The position numbers were made by a program, and so were the translations under genes. A DNA stretch of 64,000 nucleotides from Nostoc sp. 'Peltigera membranacea cyanobiont' 210A (GTDB lineage: Bacteria; Cyanobacteriota; Cyanobacteriia; Cyanobacteriales; Nostocaceae): NCBI RefSeq assembly GCF_002246015.1, contig NZ_NOLJ01000006.1, positions 128,232 to 192,231 on the forward strand. Direction: 5' to 3'. Below the pieces are notes generated by a model. The model was not told the origin of the DNA. It saw nothing but the letters and a program-made list of their open reading frames with translations, and ran no database searches. Each line of letters starts with the position of its first letter. Position 1 is the stretch's first letter. Positions 43,217 through 51,855 of this stretch are shown here, piece by piece.

Positions 43217-44599
43217 TCAAACAGTGGTTGTCTGTAAAATGGGGGATTTCACCTGACGTTGACTCCTGACAACCATTTCAATGGGGCGATCTGGGCCTGT
43301 CACCAAACCACGGCGTTTAGGTCGCACTTCACCTTTATTAACTAGTTCTAATTCTTTACTAGAAAGGATTTGAGCAAGTGCTAGCTTCATTTCCAACTGG
43401 GCAAATGCTAGCCCAATACAGCGCCTAGCACCACCGCCAAAGGGTAAGTATTCATAAGCGGAAAATTGCCGTTCTAAAAAGCGTTCTGGCTTAAACTGCT
43501 TAGGTTCTGGATAAATATCTTCCCGTTGGTGGGTCAGATAAATGGAACCAAGTAGGACTGTACCCGGTTCTAGTTCGTAACCGCCCAGCGATATCGGGGT
43601 TCTTACTTCTCTGGGAAAAGTTAGTATAGCTACTGGGTAAATCCGCAATGTCTCGGAACAAACAGCATTGAGATAGGGTAACTTGAAAACGGTGCCGGGA
43701 TCTGGGTTGTCGCCCAAGCTATCTAATTCTTGCAGTAGCTTTTGCCGCACTGATGGTAGTTTGTGAATCCAGTATAATGCCCATGCTAAAGCTGTCGCTG
43801 TGGTTTCGTGACCAGCGACTAACAGAGTCATCAATTCATCGCGCAATTCTTGATCGGTCATGGGTTGACCGGCTTCATCTCTAGCAGCCATGAGTAAGCT
43901 AAGAATATCCGTGCGTGATGAATCTGGTTGTTCTCGACGTTCCCGAATTTCCTCGTAGAGCAGTTTATCAGCTTCTTGCTGAAGGCGCATCTGGTTTCCC
44001 CAGAAGTTAATTGGCCCAAAATCCCTTTGTAAAGCTGGAAAATAAAGCAAAGCCACACTTAACCGAGAACTAGCCTTTTCTAAAAGATCGCTCAAAAAGT
44101 TCTGTAGTTTTTCGGCACGAGGCCCTTCATATAGACCAAATACAGCTTGCATAATCACCCGCAGGGTAATAGCTTGAGTTGCAGACCGAATATTAAAGGG
44201 TTTACCTATTTGGTATTGGCTGATAACTTGCTTGGTGACATCGGTAATCACCTGGCTATAGTTCCGCATTCTTTCGCCATGAAATGGAGGCATTAACAAC
44301 TGACGTTGGCGCTGATGTTCTGCGCCGCTGATGGTAATCACAGAATGCTTGCCCAATAAAGGTTCAAACAGCTGATTCAGATCGCCAGGTGCTTCCAATT
44401 CCTTGGTATCATTTGTCAAAATTTGCTGTTGCGCTTGGGGGTTGCTGACAATCACTATAGGAGGCAGATTTTTGTCTAATCGGAGAGTAAAAATCTCGCC
44501 ATAGTTTTTGGCACAAGCTTCCATAAATGACATCGGATTAACAACCCAGCGGAGCATCTGTACAACTGCTGGAGTTTGCGGCCCATTTGGGAATTTCAT
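43217..44599 (-). CDS. Cytochrome P450, CYP110-like
   Basis: Haem monooxygenase, 460 residues, no N-terminal membrane anchor, so soluble or peripheral. I-helix AGHETTATALAW, K-helix ExxR in SETLRIYP, PERF in KPERFLERQ, and haem loop LPFGGGARRCIGLAFAQ with thiolate Cys394. The N terminus (LPNGPQ-like KFPNGPQTPAVVQMLRWV) is typical of the CYP110 group widespread in Nostoc, whose known members hydroxylate fatty acids or terpenoids; the substrate here is unknown. No ferredoxin or reductase gene adjoins it. Confidence 0.93.
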   Translation of the reverse strand: MKFPNGPQTPAVVQMLRWVVNPMSFMEACAKNYGEIFTLRLDKNLPPIVIVSNPQAQQQILTNDTKELEAPGDLNQLFEPLLGKHSVITISGAEHQRQRQLLMPPFHGERMRNYSQVITDVTKQVISQYQIGKPFNIRSATQAITLRVIMQAVFGLYEGPRAEKLQNFLSDLLEKASSRLSVALLYFPALQRDFGPINFWGNQMRLQQEADKLLYEEIRERREQPDSSRTDILSLLMAARDEAGQPMTDQELRDELMTLLVAGHETTATALAWALYWIHKLPSVRQKLLQELDSLGDNPDPGTVFKLPYLNAVCSETLRIYPVAILTFPREVRTPISLGGYELEPGTVLLGSIYLTHQREDIYPEPKQFKPERFLERQFSAYEYLPFGGGARRCIGLAFAQLEMKLALAQILSSKELELVNKGEVRPKRRGLVTGPDRPIEMVVRSQRQVKSPILQTTTV

Positions 44600-44785
44600 A
44601 AATTTTTTCCTACTTAATATTTTTTTGCTACTTCAACTAATTGAAATCTTGGTTGCGTGACCATTTAAAGTACTTATTCTAACGTTGCAAAAAAGCAATA
44701 AACTGTTACAACCTCGAAGATGTAAAATTTTGGTTAAATTCAACGAGCATCTACAGTTTCACCTCATCGTCAAAAGGTACTCAGC

Positions 44786-46999
44786 ATGACTGCAATCTCC
44801 CCAAAGGCATCTTCAGCGCTTCCCAATTTTTCTGAAGGGATTCAATATTTTGGTGAAGCTTTACCAGATTTTGAAACTTATGGTGCAACTCCTGCTATTG
44901 AGTCGGGCAAAATCGCGATCGCATCGACCACAGACAAAGCAGCTGTATATCAAACTTTACTTGCTGCTGATGCCTTACGCTACCTAACCTTGCAAGTTAC
45001 CGCTAGTAAGGCTTCTGGGCATCCCGGCGGATTCGCTAGCCAAGCAGAAGCTTACGCATCTCTTGTCATGCTGGGATACAAGAACATTATTACCGAAGTC
45101 GGACACCACGCCCCCGGATTTTATAGTGCCATGTTCTTGGATCGTTCGCTAGAGGACATGGGAATTTTTACAGTCCAAGAATTGCGCGATCGCTTTCGAG
45201 AAAAACACGGATTATTAGGACACCTTTCTGGTTTCATTCCCGGTATTCTCGCACCTGCGGGGCCTTTGGGACAAGGGCAACACTTTGCAATGGCGGCTGC
45301 GCTGTTACACAAAGATAAGTTATTCCCCTTTACAGTTGGCGATGGTGGATTGGGTGAGCCTTATATTGTAAGTGCGATCGCACATTTCCATACAGCTTAT
45401 CCTGCTGCCACCAATTTTTTACCAGTGTTGGTGTGGAACGGTTACAGCCAAGAACATCACAGCATGGTTTCCCTAAAAACCAACGAACAGATGCAAGCAT
45501 ATTGGCAAGGTAACGGTTTTGATGAAGTGGTGTTAGTGGATGCCAAAGATTTCGACGATCAAAACCAGCCAGGGGATTACGTTGATAGTACCGCCTTTTC
45601 CTTTGAGAAGCGCCTAGAATTTACGCAAGCAGTACTTTCGGGTGTAGATAAAGCAGCGCGATCGGCCCTTGGTGGTAAACTTACCGTTTTCATTATTAAA
45701 CAACTCAAAGGTGCAGGAGTCCACGCGCGGGGTGCAAAATCTCACAACTTGTATCCTAAAGATACGCTGGATGCGCCGCACATTATTAGTGCATTGCAAA
45801 CCCGTGCTTTGTCCGCGGAAGCTTGGCAATTAGTCAGAACAAATGCCGAACGCGCCGGTGGTGGCCCAGCAGCAAAAACTGTGGTGACAGAATTTGAATT
45901 TCCATTACCAGAATTAGGCGAATTACCTTTAGAAGAATATGCAGTTGGTGGCGAACCAAAAGTTTCCACAACCGCGATGGGACGATTGGTAGGAATAGTT
46001 GGAAATAAAGATCGGAATTTCCTCGTCACCAACGCCGATGGTAATGAAGCATCAGGAATTGCCAACATAAACCAAGCATTAAAGATTATCCACCCCACAA
46101 CCGACGACTTATATTTTCAAGCACCAAACGGACAAGTTTATGAACCATTGAGTGAAGATGCTTGTGCCGGTTTAGCTGCGGGTTTAGCGTTAATGGGTGC
46201 GAGAACTTTGTGGTGTTCTTATGAATCTTTTGCCATCAACGGAGTACCAATTTGGCAAACTGTTACCCAAGCAATGGCAGAATTGCGCCGTAAAACTCCC
46301 TCGACTATTACTTTATTCACAGCTGGCGCATTAGAGCAAGGGCGTAATGGTTGGACTCACCAACGTCCCGAAATTGAAGCTTATTTTGCTTCGTTGATGA
46401 GAAATGGTAATGTTTTCCCATTATTTCCGCCTGATGCTAATAGTATTCAAGCTTGTTATGACTGGGCATTGAAAACTAAGAATAAGGGAATTGTGATTAC
46501 TGCAAGTAAAACGCCGTTACCAATTCGCACCACTTTAGAACAAACTCGTCAAGGGTTGCGCGATGGTGCAGTGCTATTACATGAAGTCGCTGGTGATAAA
46601 CAAGTTGTATTTGCTGTAATTGGCGATTTAACATTAATGCCAGTATTTGAAGCTGCTGCTTTCTTGGAAACTGAAGGTATTGGTGTGAAGATAGTTACTG
46701 TCATCAATCCTCGGCAATTGTACCGTAGTCACGATACTGCGTGGGATACTTGTTCCCAAGCCGAAGGTGGTTTCTTGGATGATGCGAAATTTGCCGAATT
46801 ATTTGATGGTGATGCGTTAATTGCTGTTACTGGTGGCGCTGCGGGGATGCTAGAACCGATTCTGTTACGGAGTACAGCCAAGCGCGACACCTTTGCGTGG
46901 AAACGTGGGGAAACTACAGCCAGTGCTGGTGAGTTGATGGCGTTTAATGGATTGACTGCTGAAGCGTTAACAAAACGTGCGATCGCGTTAGTGCATTAA
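44786..46999 (+). CDS. Thiamine-diphosphate enzyme, transketolase/phosphoketolase-like
   Basis: 737 residues. N-terminal TPP-binding module: LTLQVTASKASGHPGGFASQAEAY, GLLGHLSGFIPGILAPAGPLGQG, and the GDG motif in FPFTVGDGGLGEPYIV with LPVLVWNGYSQEHHSM. The last resembles the phosphoketolase block where a GDG motif is followed by LPILHLNGY. Central pyrimidine-binding-like module (ACAGLAAGLALMGARTLWCSYES) and C-terminal domain (GDLTLMPVFEAAAFLETEGI). Either a divergent phosphoketolase or a separate transketolase-like branch; the reaction is not assigned. The first 50 residues are poorly conserved. Divergent from the P450. Confidence 0.8.
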   Translation: MTAISPKASSALPNFSEGIQYFGEALPDFETYGATPAIESGKIAIASTTDKAAVYQTLLAADALRYLTLQVTASKASGHPGGFASQAEAYASLVMLGYKNIITEVGHHAPGFYSAMFLDRSLEDMGIFTVQELRDRFREKHGLLGHLSGFIPGILAPAGPLGQGQHFAMAAALLHKDKLFPFTVGDGGLGEPYIVSAIAHFHTAYPAATNFLPVLVWNGYSQEHHSMVSLKTNEQMQAYWQGNGFDEVVLVDAKDFDDQNQPGDYVDSTAFSFEKRLEFTQAVLSGVDKAARSALGGKLTVFIIKQLKGAGVHARGAKSHNLYPKDTLDAPHIISALQTRALSAEAWQLVRTNAERAGGGPAAKTVVTEFEFPLPELGELPLEEYAVGGEPKVSTTAMGRLVGIVGNKDRNFLVTNADGNEASGIANINQALKIIHPTTDDLYFQAPNGQVYEPLSEDACAGLAAGLALMGARTLWCSYESFAINGVPIWQTVTQAMAELRRKTPSTITLFTAGALEQGRNGWTHQRPEIEAYFASLMRNGNVFPLFPPDANSIQACYDWALKTKNKGIVITASKTPLPIRTTLEQTRQGLRDGAVLLHEVAGDKQVVFAVIGDLTLMPVFEAAAFLETEGIGVKIVTVINPRQLYRSHDTAWDTCSQAEGGFLDDAKFAELFDGDALIAVTGGAAGMLEPILLRSTAKRDTFAWKRGETTASAGELMAFNGLTAEALTKRAIALVH

Positions 47000-47683
47000 A
47001 TGATGTTGCATAAATGTGGGATGATTTTATTGAATTTTCCTTTGCGTTTCATCCCTAGATTCAGCAACGCACATTAAATAAAGCTGGAATTGTTTCTACT
47101 TTTATCGCATTTATACGTATAAAAACGCTGAAAATTGCGTCGAAATGCGTATATTTGCGTTTTTTTATTGAAGAGAACTTAGTAGGCAGGAAAAATGGGA
47201 GTAGATTTGCTGAAATTCTTTGACAAAAGCTAGTTTTGAAGTCACAAAAGCTGCTTTACGAGTCACAAAAGCTGCTTTACGAGTCACAAAAGTTAGTTTT
47301 GAAGTCGCAAAAGCTGGTTTTGGAGTCACAAAAGCTGCTTTACGAGTCACAAAAGCTGGTTTTGGAGTCGCAAAAGCTGGTTTACGAGTCGCAAAAGTTA
47401 GTTTACGAGTCGCAAAACTTGATTTATTTACAAGCCAGGACAAAGCGCAATACATTTTATGAAAAATATGGCGTTTAATGGATTGACTGTGGAGGGTTGA
47501 GGAAAGGTGTGATCGGATTAGTGGATTGAAGCTGGGTTTTGTAGGTAGAAAAATCTGATTTTTAACCGGATATGCACGCAGATGAACGCAGAAAGATTAG
47601 CGGTTCAATACGTGTATATCCTGTTTTGATTGTAATTATTTTTTTGTATATTTTTAATATGTAAATAATCCCCAAAGTATTTT
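47000..47683. other. Spacer holding a 21-bp tandem array
   Basis: Nearly 700 bases without a supported gene. The 21-bp array occupies 47222-47429. Around 47570-47605 there is a GATATGCACGCAGATGAACGCAG repeat motif common in cyanobacterial spacers. Long frames on both strands across the array are repeat artefacts. Confidence 0.6.
47222..47429. repeat. 21-bp tandem array, about 10 units
   Basis: Ten units of the form GTCACAAAAGCTGCTTTACG plus A, with alternates GTCGCAAAAGCTGGTTTTGG and AAAGTTAGTTTTGA. Three frames stay open across it (for example plus strand VTKAALR, minus strand TRKAAF) because the unit length is divisible by three. No spacers, so not a CRISPR. It has the same period and copy number as the array at 22135-22344, but the unit sequence is unrelated. 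Confidence 0.9.
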
Positions 47684-47877
47684 ATGTATAAGATAGAAGT
47701 CAAGATTGATGGGCAATTTATCAATAACTTTTCTAATGGTTCTATCTATGATTTGGTTTTTCTTGACTTAGAATTTTGGCCGGATTATTTACAGGTACAG
47801 GGAAAAGCAGTACAAAAAATATATGGATACACCATTACTCGGCTTCTCAAAACAAGTAAGCAACAATATATAAAAAT
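47684..47877 (+). pseudogene. 5' part of an RNase H-like/DEDD nuclease gene split by an IS
   Basis: Encodes the first 64 residues (MYKIEVKIDGQFINNFSNGS, then IYDLVFLDLEFWPDYLQVQG) before the ISL3-family element enters at 47878. LVFLDLEF carries the DxE first motif (D28, E30) of DEDD/YprB-like 3'-5' exonuclease folds. Joining it to 49321 restores a continuous frame of 296 codons. As it stands the product would end a few codons inside the element (QYLLC). Confidence 0.7.
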
Positions 47878-49312
47878 GGTTCTTCAGTACTTACTATGCT
47901 AAATTATTAGCTGCGAAGGTTAAAAAGTATAAAGAATTGCATAAAATATTTAGTAAAACTTTTGACATAATTGACTTAGGACGCAGATTCATTATTAACT
48001 GTAAGTACTAGAAAAGTATTTTTTGTCTATTTACAGTTATGAACAGGAAACAAAATATTAAAATACTAACAGAGCTTCTAGATTTAAAAGATGTGAAAGT
48101 TATATCACATCGCCTTCATGTCGGGATAGGAATGATTTTACAAATAGAATCAATAAAATCATACAGTACTTGTCCTCGCTGTGGTACAAAAAGCCATAGA
48201 TTACATCAAAATCATCGATACATTGTTAAAGATTTACCTTTCGGTGAGAAACCAGTATTTTTAGAAATAAATAGAAGACAATTCAAATGCGAAGAATGTA
48301 AAAAACCCTTTAGTGAGAATTTAGATTTCGTGAGCCAGAAAAGAACTTATACAAAACGGCTGGCACACAAGATAATACAAGAGGTAGTAGAAAACGATAT
48401 CCACAGTGTAGCTGATCAAGGGATAGTGACAACAGAAGAAATAGAAAGAATGTTAAAAGACGCTTCGCTTGAATTATCTGATGACAAACCTTCTCTGATA
48501 AAAAGACTTGGAATCGATGAGATAGCTCTGGTTAAGGGCAAGGGTAATTACTGCGCCGTACTAATAGATTTAGATACATCTAAGCTAGTAACTATTTTAA
48601 ATGGGCGCACGCAAGAAGTAGTGAAGGAAACCCTTTTAGAATGGGGATATGAGGTCTTAGAACAAATTGAGGAAGTGAGTATAGATTTGTGGGTTGGTTA
48701 TAAAAACGTTGTCACAGAATTAATGCCCAATGCTCAAGTAGTAGCAGATAGATTTCATGTAATGACACAGATTAATAAAGAATTAGATACACAGAGAAAA
48801 CGAGAGAAACGGAGTCTAGAAGAATTAATTAAAAAAGCGCAATTATCAGCACAAAAAGCTGAATATGAAAAACTTTTATCGGGATTAAAAAATAGTAAGT
48901 ACGTTTTACTTAAAAATGAGTCAGACTTAAATGAAGAGCAAATAAATAAACTTTCTGAAGTCAAGAATGTATCTCCTGTCTTAAAAGAAATGCATGAATT
49001 AAAAGAAAAATTTAGAAAGATTTTTAATAAGACAGATAATTGGTATCCGGGAGTTTTTAAACTCGGTATGTGGTTATCGAAAGCTAAAAAATATTTTCCC
49101 AAGAGTAACAATACTATTATCCGTTGGTTTGATGAGATAATTGCTTACTTTGATAATGGGACAAGTAGTGGTGCTGTGGAAGGTATTAATAACAAGATCA
49201 AGTTGATTAAACGTTCCGGTTATGGATTTAGAAACTTTGACAATTTCCGAGTTAGATGCTTATTGAATTGGCATTTTAACTATTAGTTAAGCATACTATG
49301 TACTGAAGAACC
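47878..49312 (+). mobile_element. ISL3-family insertion sequence, complete
   Basis: 1,435 bases. Left end GGTTCTTCAGTACTTACTAT, right end (complement strand) GGTTCTTCAGTACATAGTAT, about 24-bp imperfect inverted repeats. Identical 8-bp flanks ATAAAAAT at 47870-47877 and 49313-49320 are the target duplication, matching the 8-bp duplications typical of ISL3. One transposase gene inside. Perfect flanks and an intact transposase suggest recent insertion. Confidence 0.95.
48039..49286 (+). CDS. ISL3-family transposase
   Basis: 415 residues, full length. N-terminal zinc-finger-like region CPRCGTKSHRLHQNH, then FKCEECKKPFSENLDFVSQK. The DDE catalytic domain begins at RLGIDEIALVKGKGNYCAVLIDL; the second Asp lies in SIDLWVGYKNVV and VVADRFHVMTQIN, and the Glu near SSGAVEGINNKIKLIKRSGYG. 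The frame is uninterrupted, so the element is probably capable of moving. Confidence 0.95.
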   Translation: MNRKQNIKILTELLDLKDVKVISHRLHVGIGMILQIESIKSYSTCPRCGTKSHRLHQNHRYIVKDLPFGEKPVFLEINRRQFKCEECKKPFSENLDFVSQKRTYTKRLAHKIIQEVVENDIHSVADQGIVTTEEIERMLKDASLELSDDKPSLIKRLGIDEIALVKGKGNYCAVLIDLDTSKLVTILNGRTQEVVKETLLEWGYEVLEQIEEVSIDLWVGYKNVVTELMPNAQVVADRFHVMTQINKELDTQRKREKRSLEELIKKAQLSAQKAEYEKLLSGLKNSKYVLLKNESDLNEEQINKLSEVKNVSPVLKEMHELKEKFRKIFNKTDNWYPGVFKLGMWLSKAKKYFPKSNNTIIRWFDEIIAYFDNGTSSGAVEGINNKIKLIKRSGYGFRNFDNFRVRCLLNWHFNY

Positions 49313-50017
49313 ATAAAAATTAAGTTTTTAGAATTTGAATCTGAGGAAAATCAACTTGTTGAAGAAATCATAAAAGATATTGAAAGATTTAAAAATAAAA
49401 TATTTATTGGCTTCAATATAAAAGATAGCGATCTGATAACGTTGAGAAATAGATCAAAAGCTCTAGCCATACATTCAAACGTTAATGAAATAAAGTTATT
49501 TGATTTTAGAGATTATTCAGAATTATATGGCTATAAAGGTTTAAATGGTTTGTTTGAACACCTTGAAATTAAAGTAAATAAAAAGATTGTTGGTAGTTAT
49601 TTTCGTAAGAATCCCAGAAAAGTATTTTTACGAAAAAGCGGTTGGATAGATATTTTATTAAATATGTTTGAGTATTGTTTAGAAGATGCCGCAGGTTATT
49701 TTGAAATTGTGTCAAATTGGAATCAAAAAAATCCTATAATAACTGAAGATATGATTAAAAGTGAATCATTAAATTACTCTGAGCTAGAGAATAAACCATC
49801 AGTCACGCTAATACAGCAAGATACAGAAATATTTTCTATGCAAAACTTCCAAGCTTCATCAGATCAGCTTCTAAGTGGTTTGACAGTCGCAGATTTGGAA
49901 GCTTTAATCGTCAAAATCGTTCAGAAAACTTTTAAAGAAGAGATGCAGAAGTTAAAACATGAGCATTTACCAGATCAAATAACAGAGATGAATCATCCAC
50001 TAAAACTTTTTGTATAA
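49313..50017 (+). pseudogene. 3' part of the IS-split RNase H-like nuclease gene
   Basis: Continues the frame of 47684-47877 after the second copy of the target duplication: KFLEFESEENQLVEEIIKDI, then FIGFNIKDSDLITLRNRS (second Asp motif), KLFDFRDYSELYGYKGLNGL and LNMFEYCLEDAAGYFEIVSN (Tyr/Asp third motif). These positions fit a DEDD-type 3'-5' exonuclease/YprB RNase H-like fold. The last 80 residues are polar and coiled-coil-like (ADLEALIVKIVQKTFKEEMQ). A separate start at 49442 would give only a fragment lacking motif I. Confidence 0.65.
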
Positions 50018-50064
50018 ATATTTGCTTTAAAATTTAAAACTTGATTTAGCTGTATGCCTTTATA

Positions 50065-50091
50065 AATTATAAATTTATCAGCCGCGATCGC
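50065..50091. repeat. 27-bp direct repeat, left copy
   Basis: AATTATAAATTTATCAGCCG followed by CGATCGC, identical to 50816-50842. The two copies bracket the first toxin-antitoxin pair; each ends in a HIP1-type octamer. Confidence 0.9.
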
Positions 50092-50151
50092 TTGAAAAGC
50101 AGTCTATAATAAGGTCATGCTGAAGAATTTCCTCAATCTTAGAAGTTAATT

Positions 50152-50412
50152 ATGCTTATAAAATTTGAAGAAATATATAGAGATATTGATACTTTACCAG
50201 AAGAAGCTCAAATCTTACTACTTGATTTTATTCAGTTACTCAAAAAGCGGTATCCTCAATCAGAATCAGAAAGTCATAGTCAAGAAAAAAGTCTCTATGA
50301 AAAGTTTGATGAAATTGGATTAATTGGTTCTTGTTCTGTTGACGAAAATTTATCAACCACATATAAAGAAGTTTTATCTAATACATTAAATAATAAATAT
50401 TATCATCGTTGA
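50152..50412 (+). CDS. DUF2281-like antitoxin
   Basis: 86 residues. IDTLPEEAQILLLDFIQLLKKRY resembles the helical start of DUF2281/VapB-type antitoxins; the polar C-terminal half (EKSLYEKFDEIGLIGSCSVD) would wrap the toxin. It overlaps the start of a PIN-domain toxin, the usual antitoxin-toxin order. Labile antitoxin and likely autorepressor, by family habit. Confidence 0.75.
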   Translation: MLIKFEEIYRDIDTLPEEAQILLLDFIQLLKKRYPQSESESHSQEKSLYEKFDEIGLIGSCSVDENLSTTYKEVLSNTLNNKYYHR

Positions 50413-50812
50413 TACAGGATTTTGGTTAGCTCTTATTGATAAAAAAGACACTCACCACGAAAGAGCAAAACAAGCTTTAAAACAATATAATGAACGTTTA
50501 ATTACAACATGGTCTGTTGTCACAGAAACTTGTTATCTTTTGCTAACTCGCAAGGGAGTTGACGCTGAAATTATTTTTATAAATACTCTGCAAGAAGAAT
50601 TATTTACGATTTTTAATTTTAAACTTCACCATACTGCTCGAATTATTGAATTAATGAAAAAATATGCTGATCTTCCAATGGATTTGGCTGATGCTTCCTT
50701 AGTAATTTTAGCAGAACATTTAGGGCATGGACGCATCTTTTCAGTAGATCAGCGTGACTTTAATACCTATTGTTGGAAGCAAAGTTATCCTTTTGAAAAT
50801 ATCCTATTTTGA
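50399..50812 (+). CDS. PIN-domain (VapC-like) toxin with non-standard start
   Basis: Ribonuclease toxin of the PIN fold, 137 residues if begun at the ATT at 50399. IIVDTGFWLALIDKKDTHHERA carries the first catalytic Asp, VVTETCYLL the Glu, MDLADASLVILAE and RIFSVDQRDF the remaining acids; all four are present. The frame has a stop at 50387-50389 and then only ATA, ATA, AAT, ATT, ATC before VDTGFW; no ATG, GTG or TTG precedes the active site. The first standard start (TTG 50540) would remove the first Asp. The start region overlaps the antitoxin end by 14 bases, so translational coupling from an AUU is plausible. Confidence 0.75.
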   Translation: MIIVDTGFWLALIDKKDTHHERAKQALKQYNERLITTWSVVTETCYLLLTRKGVDAEIIFINTLQEELFTIFNFKLHHTARIIELMKKYADLPMDLADASLVILAEHLGHGRIFSVDQRDFNTYCWKQSYPFENILF

Positions 50813-50815
50813 AGT

Positions 50816-50842
50816 AATTATAAATTTATCAGCCGCGATCGC
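50816..50842. repeat. 27-bp direct repeat, right copy
   Basis: Identical to 50065-50091; begins 4 bases after the PIN toxin stop. See that entry. Confidence 0.9.
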
Positions 50843-50935
50843 GCACTTTCTCTTCTACCAATGGGATGAAGTAACAAACTTAGGATTTGAGCGTTATATT
50901 TATTTTAGACCTCAACTATCCAAGATTAATTTATT

Positions 50936-51154
50936 ATGAAATTTCAAGTAATTTTTACCTTTGATTCAGAATATGAAGGCTATATTGCTGAAGTTCCTGA
51001 ACTTCCAGGTTGCGTGAGTCAAGGCAAAACACTAGATGAGGCAATTGAAAATATTAAAGATGCTATTACGGGATATCTCCACGTTCAAGCTAAACATGGC
51101 AAACCTTATATTGTTAAAGAATCGCAAGTGTTTATCGGGGAAGTTGTAGTATAA
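50936..51154 (+). CDS. hicB: HicB-like antitoxin
   Basis: 72 residues forming the partially degraded RNase H fold of HicB (FQVIFTFDSEYEGYIAEVPELPGCVSQGKT and LDEAIENIKDAITGYL). It neutralises HicA. There is no separate DNA-binding domain at the C terminus, so it is the short HicB form. Its stop is followed at once by the HicA ATG. Confidence 0.9.
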   Translation: MKFQVIFTFDSEYEGYIAEVPELPGCVSQGKTLDEAIENIKDAITGYLHVQAKHGKPYIVKESQVFIGEVVV

Positions 51155-51373
51155 ATGGGACGTTTATCAAATATCTCTGGTAAAGAAGCTGTAAAGATTT
51201 TTGAAAAATTTGGTTATATATTAGATCACCAAACAGGAAGCCACATGATACTTTGGTGTGAATCAAAACCAACTTTATCAATTCCCAATCATCGGGAATT
51301 AGCACCTGGGTTACTTAGAAGTTTGATTCGACAGGCAGGAATTACAGTTGATGAATTCCTTGAAAACAAATGA
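51155..51373 (+). CDS. hicA: HicA mRNA interferase toxin
   Basis: 72 residues with the dsRBD-like HicA fold; catalytic His in QTGSHMILW, followed by LSIPNHRELAPGLLRSLIRQAGI. It cleaves mRNA independently of translation. The ATG directly abuts the hicB stop, so the two are co-translated. Order is antitoxin first, as often in cyanobacteria. Confidence 0.92.
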   Translation: MGRLSNISGKEAVKIFEKFGYILDHQTGSHMILWCESKPTLSIPNHRELAPGLLRSLIRQAGITVDEFLENK

Positions 51374-51495
51374 ACTCAGAGAAAAGCATCATTATATTAG
51401 TCAAAATAACTTTATGAAGTTCTTGAATCATCGCGATCAATCTTGCAGCCTCAGCCAACTATAATGTAATTAAGATTTTACACAAGGATGGAACC

Positions 51496-51855
51496 ATGAC
51501 TAACACTCAAAAGATGGTTCGCTTAAACTTAGATTTGTCACCTGAACTAAATCAGATATTAGACGAACTAGCAAATAAAATAGGCACAAATAAAAGTGAT
51601 GTTCTGCGTCAGGCTATAACCTTGATGCAAATTATGGTTATAGCTAAAGAAGAAACCAAAAAATTAGGAGTCCCAGAAGCAAATCAATTGATAGTAAATG
51701 AAATCATTCTCTCATCTGAGCAGCAGCCAAAACCCCATACATCAGAAGCTTTTTTAGAAACCTTTGGAACTTGGGAAGACACACGCACCGCAGAAGAAAT
51801 TGTTGATGAAATATATTCAAGTCGTACTATAAGCGATCGCAATTATAGCTTGTGA
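51496..51855 (+). CDS. Ribbon-helix-helix (CopG-like) antitoxin
   Basis: 119 residues. N-terminal RHH DNA-binding motif (MVRLNLDLSPELNQILDELANKIGTNKSDVLRQAI, about 7-41) and a longer C-terminal tail (SEAFLETFGTWEDTRTAEEIVDEIYSSR) that resembles the VapB toxin-binding tail. Overlaps the next gene by 4 bases (GTGA). Expected to repress its own promoter. Confidence 0.9.
   Translation: MTNTQKMVRLNLDLSPELNQILDELANKIGTNKSDVLRQAITLMQIMVIAKEETKKLGVPEANQLIVNEIILSSEQQPKPHTSEAFLETFGTWEDTRTAEEIVDEIYSSRTISDRNYSL

Noticed and set aside
47165..47478. Three overlapping frames of about 80-96 residues
   Set aside because: All read the second 21-bp array in different frames and strands; none has start signals or non-repeat sequence.
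48755..49111. 118-residue minus-strand frame inside the transposase
   Set aside because: Antisense shadow of an AT-rich, Lys-rich coding region.
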